A stretch of 60,642 nt of DNA, taken from Bacteroidia bacterium. GTDB taxonomy: Bacteria > Bacteroidota > Bacteroidia > Flavobacteriales_D > JAUILH01. The position numbers and the translations under genes are program-made. Numbering within the stretch: position 1 is the first letter of the stretch; each line of letters starts with the position of its first letter. Under the pieces are notes generated by a model. The model did not search any database. It was not told the DNA's origin and saw only the letters and a program-made list of their open reading frames with translations. Location of the stretch: contig JAUILH010000007.1 of the NCBI GenBank assembly GCA_030433115.1, positions 1 to 60,642 on the forward strand, in the 5' to 3' direction. Shown here one piece after another: positions 19,192 to 26,398 of this stretch.

Positions 19192-22100
19192 GCCGTTTTT
19201 CCTATATATTCACTTAAATATTCTTTCACTACCAATTGATTGATGCGCCTGGCGCTTTCTGCATTCAAAGGTATTTGATGTTTCTTATTGATTTCACTGA
19301 TTACTAGTCGTTGCAACATTTTTTCTACATATGCTTCATTGTCCATTTGGTGAGAGTTTTGAAGTATCTGTTCATCCACTGCTTTTTTCAAATCATTGAG
19401 TGCTTCAAATAACTGTGCTTCACTATCTGTAAGTGGATTTTTTTCCATCAGACGCTTATGGATGCGCAGGTATTTGGCGTCATTATCATATTTGGCATTG
19501 ATCAAGGCATTTTTGCGCTCCAAACGTTTACCCAGGTCAATAATATTGTCGAGAGCTGCAATATTCTGGACCATATCCTCTCGAGTGACCTCTGTTAGGT
19601 TCTTTTTCTTAAACAATCGTTCCAATTCTTCCTTCAAGGAAATAAAACGGGGATCACCCTGATCAAGATTTCCACCAAGTAGTTCACGGGTTCGGCGTAA
19701 GATGTCTTTCAATTGATCCGCCAGAATTAATTCCTCACTTTTAACTTGCGTAAAGGCAAAAATGACATCCTCCAGAGCAACGTTTAATAAGTTTGTGGTA
19801 TTCACATTCTTTTCAAGCGCTTCTCTCATATTGATAAGTGCCAAGCGGTTATTGGCTTCTCGACTCAAAACAAGTAATTGCCTAAAGTCCAATTTCTGTA
19901 AAAGATCATAATTGCCAGATAGGCGAATTAAATTATATAGGCTTTTGGCATTATTCAGCACCTTAATGATCTCCAACATTTCAGAGCGCTTGGTAATTTC
20001 AGAGATTTGCTGAGTGAAAATTTCACTGTTTTCCGTATCATAATATAATAAGACATCTTTTATCTCTTTGATTTCCTCTTCTATTTCCTGTTGTGACTTA
20101 AATAGGTTGGAATAATGCTCAATTTCATCGCCCAATTCATCCTGAAGCTCGTCAAAATAAGCTCTGTTGGTTTTATCAAATTCATATTGAATATCAGCAA
20201 AGTCAACCACATAACCATATGGAAATTCTTTGTATGGTCTATTGACCCGTGTTAAGGTTTGCAGTAAATTATGTGATTTAATCACTCTGCCCAAATACAG
20301 TTTTTTCAGCCGTTTAGCATCAAATCCAGTCAGAAGCATATTGTACACAAACAATAGATCGATTTTACCGTTTTTGAAGTCTGTAATTGCATCATCTCGT
20401 TCTTCTTTACTCCCTATATCGTGTAGGATGATTCCAGCAGATTTTACTTTCAAATTCTTCAGCTGAGTTTGACCGTAAATTACTTTGGGCTCAGCTGCCA
20501 TAGAAAATGTTTTTTCCACATTTTCAGTATACTTTTCAGCAAATAGGGTCATCATCCTTTTGGCTTGATCAGAAGAATCGCAGACTACCATGGCTCCTAT
20601 AGAATTATCACCAAACGAAATTCTACTTTTTTCAAAATCCTTCACGATATAGTCCAGCATGGGCTCCACAAAACGTTGGTGAGCGTAAACATACTTTTTA
20701 TCTGCATCCCCCTTAAGAATGTCAATTTCCTCCAAAGCTTTTTTAAGCTCCATGCGATAGGAAGTTTCAATTTCTTCTCGAATCAATCGCAAAGTATACC
20801 CATCAGATATGGAAGCATTGTAATAATACTTGTGGATGTAGCCACCAAAAAGTGATTTGGAATTGTAATTATTTCCGAGCAAAGGTGTTCCAGTCAATCC
20901 TATCTTAACGGCATTGCGGTCCGACTCATTGAGATTGGCCAAAAAACTCCCTTTTGGGTTATAGCTTCTATGCACTTCATCCAAAAAATAAACCCTTTGC
21001 ATATTAAGGTTGTAATCTTCATTTCGCACTACCTCAGGATCGTCCTTAAATTTCTGGATATTAACAACGGTAATCTCCCTTTTTCCAGAGTCGTTATGAA
21101 TGGCACTGGTGGACTTAATATCCTTTGCGAATTCTTCTCTAGAATTTACTTTATGCACGGTCAATCCTCTAGCCATAAATTCTTTGCTGGCCTGCTTCAA
21201 CAAATCCAATCGGTCCACTATAAAGTAGAATTTTGGAATTACATTTTTGTCTCGGTAGTAATCGGTTAAATGTTTGACATTATAAAAAGTAAGTGCTGTT
21301 TTACCACTGCCCTGTGTATGCCATATGATGCCCTTTTTTATTCCCTCATCCAATTTCCCTGTAATGGCTTTTGTGGCGAACATTTGAGGGTAGCGCATAA
21401 TATGTTTAGCAATACCATATGGTTCATTGACATAAGTGATGGCGTATTTTAGAATAAATTTTAGTCTCTCGCGGCTAAGCAATGAATTACAAATACGATT
21501 GGTTGGTGTATTAGGATGTTTATTTGTTTGAAATTCCTTTGAGTTTTTTATCGCCGTAAGATTGGTGTCCCTCAGAACGAAATCTTCGTCGCTCGAACTG
21601 ATTTCGTTGAGTAAACTTTCCAAATCAAGTTCCTCTTCTTCTCTGAAGTAGTTAAACACAGGTTTTTTATGAGATGGAGAGGCATAAAATGCACCTTGAA
21701 CAGGATGATGCGTTTCATTATCGTATTCCATGTTATTGGAAAAGATCATGAATTGAGTAATATTGATAAATCTCTGGAACTTCTTGTTTTGTAAACGGGT
21801 AACCATACGGTTCCTTTCTTCCAAAACACCATTTAAATTATTCGGTCTTTTTACCTCAATAAAAACCAATGGCATACCATTGATCAAAAGAGTGATATCT
21901 GGCCTGAATTCCTCATCATCTTTTTGACATGCCAGTTCAGTTACAACATGAAAACTATTATTATCGAATTTATCAAAGTCTATCAGCCTAATATCTGATT
22001 GATCAATAAGTTTTTCCCAAAATGCTCTTCCTAAATCTTCATTTTCTAGAGTAAACGCTAGATCATCATAATGCCTTTTACATTCCTCCAGGGTCAGACC

Positions 22101-22256
22101 TTCATTGATATCTAAGATGGCCTCTTCAAATATACCTGGAAACACATTTGTATTTCGATCCCATTTCTGATCTTTCAAAGACAGGTAAGAATATCCTAGC
22201 TTCATAAGATGAAGTATAGTAGGAATTTTTACTCGGCTGTCTTCATTGAAACTCAT
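19188..22256 (-). CDS. hsdR: Type I restriction endonuclease/translocase subunit
   Basis: 1022 residues. The N-terminal nuclease domain shows the PD-(D/E)xK residues in RPDITLLINGMPLVFIEVK. The SF2 motor has motif I HTQGSGKTAL, a DEAH-like motif II FLDEVHRSY, motif III GLTGTPL, and motif VI QTLTRVNRPY after LLTGFDAKRL. A helical C-terminal domain binds the methylase core. HsdR translocates unmodified DNA and cuts it far from the site. It is the first gene of the run, giving the order R-M-S. No clear promoter consensus is seen before the ATG, although TATATTCG lies about 14 nt upstream. Confidence 0.95.
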   Translation of the reverse strand: MSFNEDSRVKIPTILHLMKLGYSYLSLKDQKWDRNTNVFPGIFEEAILDINEGLTLEECKRHYDDLAFTLENEDLGRAFWEKLIDQSDIRLIDFDKFDNNSFHVVTELACQKDDEEFRPDITLLINGMPLVFIEVKRPNNLNGVLEERNRMVTRLQNKKFQRFINITQFMIFSNNMEYDNETHHPVQGAFYASPSHKKPVFNYFREEEELDLESLLNEISSSDEDFVLRDTNLTAIKNSKEFQTNKHPNTPTNRICNSLLSRERLKFILKYAITYVNEPYGIAKHIMRYPQMFATKAITGKLDEGIKKGIIWHTQGSGKTALTFYNVKHLTDYYRDKNVIPKFYFIVDRLDLLKQASKEFMARGLTVHKVNSREEFAKDIKSTSAIHNDSGKREITVVNIQKFKDDPEVVRNEDYNLNMQRVYFLDEVHRSYNPKGSFLANLNESDRNAVKIGLTGTPLLGNNYNSKSLFGGYIHKYYYNASISDGYTLRLIREEIETSYRMELKKALEEIDILKGDADKKYVYAHQRFVEPMLDYIVKDFEKSRISFGDNSIGAMVVCDSSDQAKRMMTLFAEKYTENVEKTFSMAAEPKVIYGQTQLKNLKVKSAGIILHDIGSKEERDDAITDFKNGKIDLLFVYNMLLTGFDAKRLKKLYLGRVIKSHNLLQTLTRVNRPYKEFPYGYVVDFADIQYEFDKTNRAYFDELQDELGDEIEHYSNLFKSQQEIEEEIKEIKDVLLYYDTENSEIFTQQISEITKRSEMLEIIKVLNNAKSLYNLIRLSGNYDLLQKLDFRQLLVLSREANNRLALINMREALEKNVNTTNLLNVALEDVIFAFTQVKSEELILADQLKDILRRTRELLGGNLDQGDPRFISLKEELERLFKKKNLTEVTREDMVQNIAALDNIIDLGKRLERKNALINAKYDNDAKYLRIHKRLMEKNPLTDSEAQLFEALNDLKKAVDEQILQNSHQMDNEAYVEKMLQRLVISEINKKHQIPLNAESARRINQLVVKEYLSEYIGKTA

Positions 22257-22376
22257 ACACTCAAATTCGAATATAGCGAAAATCTAGCGCATTAACTGCC
22301 GCAGGTCGCTTTAAAGAAGCTCCCTGTAGTATTTATATTTGATTTTGATCCATTGAACCTTATGGTTTCTTTGTGA

Positions 22377-22882
22377 AACGTTGTTGTAATAAATCAACCA
22401 TCCCATAAACTAAAGTCTAATGTGGTTGAAAAGGTGAATCTCACTTTTAAAGTTTTCAAAGGGGACGCCAATCCAGATCCCCTATTTAAGTTCCCATGCT
22501 AAATACCCTTGCATTACGTCATGCACCAAGAGTAGTTAAAATTTTCCTGGACTCATTAACAGGAGGATTCGATATAGCCAATAAGGGAGAAAATTGGCAA
22601 GTTTCGGATGTAGTTTTACTTGGAGAAAACCTTCCTTCACGATCATTAGTCTATATGGGTACAGGAGAAAATATAACTCTTCTCAAATATAATACCGGAG
22701 GTTTAGGTGTCACGGACCACGTGTTGATAGTGAAGCATGAAAAAGGTAGGGTTATAGATTTTTGGAAGGGCATAGGACCATTTGAAGCTAGCAGCAAACT
22801 TGAATTAATCAAACATTTAAAATCTAATGGGTTAAATTCAAAAGGATTGTATGATCGAATGTTTTTCTTATACAGAAATTAA
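22377..22882 (+). pseudogene. Possible frameshifted small gene before the tRNA island
   Basis: An ATG at 22496 opens a 128-residue frame (MLNTLALRHAPRVVKIFLD to YDRMFFLYRN) that ends just before a strong terminator. Immediately upstream, another frame (22377-22502) is also protein-like: VEKVNLTFKVFKGDANPDP followed by LFKFPC and a stop. Joined by a frameshift near 22490 they would read on smoothly as DPLFKFP-MLNTLALRH. This suggests a gene fragment, perhaps the end of a larger secreted or toxin-like protein. I do not recognise the domain. The short ORF from 22496 alone may still be expressed. The 5' limit is uncertain. Confidence 0.45.
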
Positions 22883-22909
22883 CCCCCGCAATTCTTCGGG
22901 GGTTCTTTT
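22881..22909 (+). terminator. Rho-independent terminator
   Basis: AACCCCCG (22881-22888) pairs with CGGGGGTT (22897-22904) across an 8-nt loop and is followed by CTTTT. It overlaps the end of the 128-residue frame and should stop plus-strand transcription. Confidence 0.8.
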
Positions 22910-22968
22910 AGGGGCTATTTAAACCTAAGTATTAAGTATTTATATCTGACTGCAAAGACCTCTTAGAA

Positions 22969-23063
22969 ACGCTCCTAACCAACTTAGCAAACCCTCTAAA
23001 AAGCAAACACCCCAAGACATTGATACATCTTGGGGCGCTCTATTCTCCCAGCCATAGGAGCGT
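22969..23063. repeat. Nested inverted repeats left of the tRNA remnant
   Basis: ACGCTCCTA (22969-22977) and TAGGAGCGT (23055-23063) form a perfect 9-bp outer stem. Inside it, CCCCAAGA (23010-23017) pairs with TCTTGGGG (23028-23035). On the minus strand the inner hairpin is followed by a T-rich stretch (TTTGCTTTTT), so it can act as a terminator. Confidence 0.55.
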
Positions 23064-23073
23064 ATTTTAGTGC

Positions 23074-23109
23074 AAAAAAAAAGACGCTAAATCTTATGAC
23101 TTAGCGTCT
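23074..23109 (-). terminator. Terminator that originally followed tRNA-Asp
   Basis: On the minus strand AGACGCTAA (complement of 23101-23109) pairs with TTAGCGTCT (complement of 23082-23090), followed by a run of nine T. It lies 6 nt beyond the discriminator base of the displaced tRNA-Asp 3' fragment, so it is probably the native terminator left behind when the island inserted. Confidence 0.75.
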
Positions 23110-23113
23110 CAAA

Positions 23114-23160
23114 GCGGTCTGGACGGGACTCGAACCCGCGACCCCCTGCGTGACAGGCAG
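23114..23160. repeat. Left attachment site (attL), 47-bp direct repeat
   Basis: This 47-bp segment is identical to 35109-35155. It contains the last 46 nt of tRNA-Asp from the anticodon arm onward (minus strand), without the 5' half. The match ends exactly at 23160; the next base differs from the right copy. A tRNA 3' fragment at one end and an intact tRNA at the other is the classic mark of tyrosine-recombinase insertion into a tRNA gene. Confidence 0.93.
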
Positions 23161-23274
23161 AAAAATAAAAATCCTATTTATAACAAAATAGCCCAAACTC
23201 ACGTTAAACAAGCATATCCTGTTAATTACTTTACTTCCATTTTAGCTCGTTTTAGACTTTTTTGCAATCAAAAA

Positions 23275-23293
23275 CACGCAAAAAGCACGCAAA
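23275..23293. repeat. Left candidate integrase arm site
   Basis: CACGCAAAAAGCACGCAAA matches 18 of 19 bases of 35018-35036 in the same orientation. It lies 115 bp inside attL and directly before the integrase start. A short repeat just inside both element ends is what is expected of arm-type integrase binding sites; the motif ACGCAAA occurs twice within it. Confidence 0.6.
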
Positions 23294-23303
23294 ATTTTGA
23301 ATT

Positions 23304-24596
23304 ATGGCAAAAGTAAAGATCAAATTAGACAGTAGAAAATCAAGTCAAAAAAAAGATGGTTCTTTCCCGCTCACAATGGTAGTTTCGCACCAAAGCAAAA
23401 CTAGAACCATTAAGCTCAATTATGATTTAAACATGGATAATTGGGATGAGGAATCAACTTCTGTGATTGGTATTTCAAATGCAAAACATATCTCATCAAA
23501 ACTTAGACTTCAATTAGAGAAAGCTGAGGACTTTATCAAACAGAATGAAATTGAAATAGATTCGATGGATATCAATCAGCTTAGATCTCTCATTCAAGTT
23601 GAGATACTCTCCAATCAAAACACCAGGGTCAATGCAAGTTCAAAGTTTCTTGCTAAAAGGATTAATCGGAGTTCTTTCACCGATTACATCTCCAATAAGG
23701 TCACTAGATTGAGAAAAGCGAAAAGAAATGGATATGCAGAAGCCTACAAAACAAGTTTGTGTTCCATTACTCGCTTTGCAAATAAAGAAGAAATTCTCTT
23801 CGCGGAAATAGACCATATATTCCTAAAAAACTTTGTTGCTTATTGTCAGAGCAGAGGCAATAAACCCAATACCATAAGCGCATATATCCGTCCGATAAAA
23901 ACAGCTTTTAAGGAAGCCATACTTGAGAATGAGATTCCACCGGCACTTGATCCATTCCCTAAGTTTAAAATGCCCAAGACGAATAAAACCAAAAAGAGAT
24001 CACTTGATATGGAAACAATCGTCAAGATTAGACAACTTACTTTAAAAGCCAAATCTGCTCTTTGGGATGCAAGAAATTATTTCCTATTTATGTTCAACAA
24101 TATGGGGTTGAACTTTATTGATCTAAGCAAGTTGAAGAAACATCAAATCACAGATGCTAAATACTCAAATAATGGACAGCTTATCTCTGGAAGACTGAGC
24201 TATATCAGAAGTAAAAACAACAGAGAGTATTCAATAAAACTTACTAATGAATCGATAGAAATATTAAACGCTTATAGTGTTGGTGAATTAAGTAAAGATG
24301 ATTTAATCTTTCCTGTTGGTTTTTCGGATACTCCTGAAGGGTTCAGAACATATAAAAAGAAAAGACAGCGCATTAACAAACGTATCAAAGCCCTTGGAAA
24401 TATGATTGGGATTGATGACGATATTACAACCTATTTTGCTAGACACACATGGGCAACCATTGCAAAACGTAAGATGATTCCTATATCTGTGATTTCAGAA
24501 GGTCTTGGACATAGCGATTTGAAAACAACTCAAATCTATTTAGATTCCTTCGATGATGATGTACTGGATGATGCCAATGATGAAATAGTCTCATGA
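23304..24596 (+). CDS. Tyrosine recombinase (integrase) of the tRNA-Asp island
   Basis: 430 residues. N-terminal arm-binding domain (FPLTMVVSHQSKTRTIKLN), SAM-like core-binding domain (about 120-220) and C-terminal catalytic domain. The box II residues are clear: ARHTWAT, GHSDLKTTQIYL with the nucleophile Tyr in IYLDSF. At the usual first catalytic Arg (typically RGMNFIDL in relatives) this protein reads MFNNMGLNFIDLSKL, so the Arg is replaced. The CTnDOT integrase also lacks this Arg, so it need not be dead. It sits 143 bp inside attL, as expected for the recombinase that made this insertion. Confidence 0.93.
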   Translation: MAKVKIKLDSRKSSQKKDGSFPLTMVVSHQSKTRTIKLNYDLNMDNWDEESTSVIGISNAKHISSKLRLQLEKAEDFIKQNEIEIDSMDINQLRSLIQVEILSNQNTRVNASSKFLAKRINRSSFTDYISNKVTRLRKAKRNGYAEAYKTSLCSITRFANKEEILFAEIDHIFLKNFVAYCQSRGNKPNTISAYIRPIKTAFKEAILENEIPPALDPFPKFKMPKTNKTKKRSLDMETIVKIRQLTLKAKSALWDARNYFLFMFNNMGLNFIDLSKLKKHQITDAKYSNNGQLISGRLSYIRSKNNREYSIKLTNESIEILNAYSVGELSKDDLIFPVGFSDTPEGFRTYKKKRQRINKRIKALGNMIGIDDDITTYFARHTWATIAKRKMIPISVISEGLGHSDLKTTQIYLDSFDDDVLDDANDEIVS

Positions 24597-24682
24597 CTTT
24601 GTTTTGGCATAAAAACACCGCAACCTAACCAAAGTCACTACCACTAAGAACTCATACATTAAAATAAAAAAGGTTGAAAGGT

Positions 24683-25705
24683 CTATAACTTGACGATTCT
24701 TTTGACACATAAAGAATTGCCTACTTGAAACTTAATGTAATACACACCTCTATTGAGGTCAGTCATGTTCATAACATCATCCTCATTTATATTCAAGGTT
24801 ATTTGCTTTCCAGACAAATCATAAACAGTTATTTTGGGCTTCTTAATTTCCTCTGGAAGAGATATAAAACAACGATCATTACATGGATTTGGAAAGAGCT
24901 TAATACGTTCATTAAGTGGAACTTCATTCTTTAGTCCAGTAATTCCAATTTGTGCAGGATCTCCTGGAGTACAACTTGCTAAATCTCCTAGTTGTCCATT
25001 TGGAAGTGGATGAGATGATATAATGGAAGCCTGTGAACAAGACAGTTCAATCTTTTGAAGATAATCATTGTGACCATCATTGACCAAAGCGTATAGGGTG
25101 TCTCCCAAAATCATCAATCCTGCTGTAACACCTGAAAAACTTGTTTGTAGCGGAAAATCAAATTGTTTAATAAAATTTCCGGAGCGATCTATAACAAACA
25201 CCCTTTGATATGTCCCAAATCCATTGTAACCTGAAATTATAAATGCATTTCCCAAACTATCAACAGCAACGTCCATTGCTACACCATTGAGTCCACTTAA
25301 ATCTGCAATTTCAATCAAACTTGTATTAGATTGATAATACGCCAGTTTATTCATCGATGGCTTAAAGGTGTATATATCACTTTGATGTGCCCCAATGTTG
25401 TGCCCAATGAATCCAGAATAATAATTATTCCAGCTACCATTTGCATATTCGTAAAAAGTACCACCAAATGTTGTCAAAAAAGTATTATTCCCATTCTGAT
25501 CATAACCAACAGCGATATGATGAATTGGAGAATGTCCAACGATTGTATCTGATGATAGGTTATTTAAATCATATTGATGTATGTATCCCGAATCATCAAC
25601 AGCCCAGAAAATATTTGGATGACAATCAAATGTTTGCGTTCGTTCTTCCTGAGAGAAAGATGAAAACTGCATAAATAACAATATTAAAAAGACCACTGAT
25701 CTCAT
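24683..25705 (-). CDS. Secreted protein with T9SS sorting domain
   Basis: 340 residues. Signal peptide (MRSVVFLILLFMQFSSFSQE), a middle region that looks like a beta-propeller of WD-free type (repeated GYDQNGNN, DSLGNAFIISGYNGF, DRSGNFIKQF), and a T9SS type A C-terminal sorting domain (IKLFPNPCNDRCFISL to VKRIVKL). The substrate or binding partner is unknown. Its ATG overlaps the stop of the upstream gene by 4 nt (ATGA). It is the last gene of a four-gene minus-strand operon within the island and is convergent with the integrase. Confidence 0.82.
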   Translation of the reverse strand: MRSVVFLILLFMQFSSFSQEERTQTFDCHPNIFWAVDDSGYIHQYDLNNLSSDTIVGHSPIHHIAVGYDQNGNNTFLTTFGGTFYEYANGSWNNYYSGFIGHNIGAHQSDIYTFKPSMNKLAYYQSNTSLIEIADLSGLNGVAMDVAVDSLGNAFIISGYNGFGTYQRVFVIDRSGNFIKQFDFPLQTSFSGVTAGLMILGDTLYALVNDGHNDYLQKIELSCSQASIISSHPLPNGQLGDLASCTPGDPAQIGITGLKNEVPLNERIKLFPNPCNDRCFISLPEEIKKPKITVYDLSGKQITLNINEDDVMNMTDLNRGVYYIKFQVGNSLCVKRIVKL

Positions 25706-26397
25706 TCAATGTTATAAAATCTTAATCCTATTCCCAAACCGAAATAACAACTTGAGATTCCTGTGAAATCATTATCATTTAAAAAAATAGTTCTTGGAGC
25801 AAGCTGGAATTTAACATCTATCCCTAGCTTATCTTCCCTATGTATGCTTTTTTCCCAGCCAAATCCAATTGACGAATTTATGCCATAATAGTCCAATCCT
25901 CTCAAATCAGTATGTGGTTGGGCATTGCCCATTCCTACCGTTCTTCTAGTTTGAAACTGTATTCTTGGATCAACAAAAAAATAGATACCTTTTGACAGCT
26001 CCTTTGGGTGATATTCTAAGCCCAATGAGATGTATAATGCCTTAATTTTCTGATAGTTTTCACTATAATCAAAACCTCCACTATTATTTTGTACCGCATC
26101 AACAGAGATTCTATTGTCATAAAATCCGATTCCCGGATTTATCACCAACCCTTTCGATAAATGTTTAAAATAACTTAGCCTTAAGTCCGGATTCATGTCT
26201 CTAATGCTACCACCAAGAAAAAAGGTCGGAAGCCCTTCTACCCCCAGAGTAAAAACTCTTTCATGTCGATAAGATCGAATGTTAACCAAAAAGCTCGATT
26301 CAACTTTTATTCCAGAATAATTTTGAAGACCAGGCAGCTCTTGGGAAGCCCCAGCGCCTCCGAGCAAAGTAGCTATAAATAAAAAAATATATCTCAT
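25702..26397 (-). CDS. Predicted outer-membrane beta-barrel protein
   Basis: 231 residues with a likely signal peptide (MRYIFLFIATLLGGAGASQE) and alternating polar/aromatic strands typical of small outer-membrane barrels (LRLSYFKHLSKGLVINPGIG, IKALYISLGLEYHP, YFGLGIGLRFYNIE with an aromatic C-terminus). I cannot name a family. It starts 1 nt after the glycoside hydrolase-like gene ends and overlaps the next gene by 4 nt, so it is translated together with two T9SS cargo proteins. Confidence 0.72.
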   Translation of the reverse strand: MRYIFLFIATLLGGAGASQELPGLQNYSGIKVESSFLVNIRSYRHERVFTLGVEGLPTFFLGGSIRDMNPDLRLSYFKHLSKGLVINPGIGFYDNRISVDAVQNNSGGFDYSENYQKIKALYISLGLEYHPKELSKGIYFFVDPRIQFQTRRTVGMGNAQPHTDLRGLDYYGINSSIGFGWEKSIHREDKLGIDVKFQLAPRTIFLNDNDFTGISSCYFGLGIGLRFYNIE

Positions 26398-26398
26398 C

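Noticed and set aside
22961..22990. Minus-strand GCTAAGTTGGTTAGGAGC resembles a tRNA D arm
   Set aside because: No T arm, anticodon stem or acceptor pairing follows in register, so it is at most a decayed fragment; the inverted repeat explains part of it.
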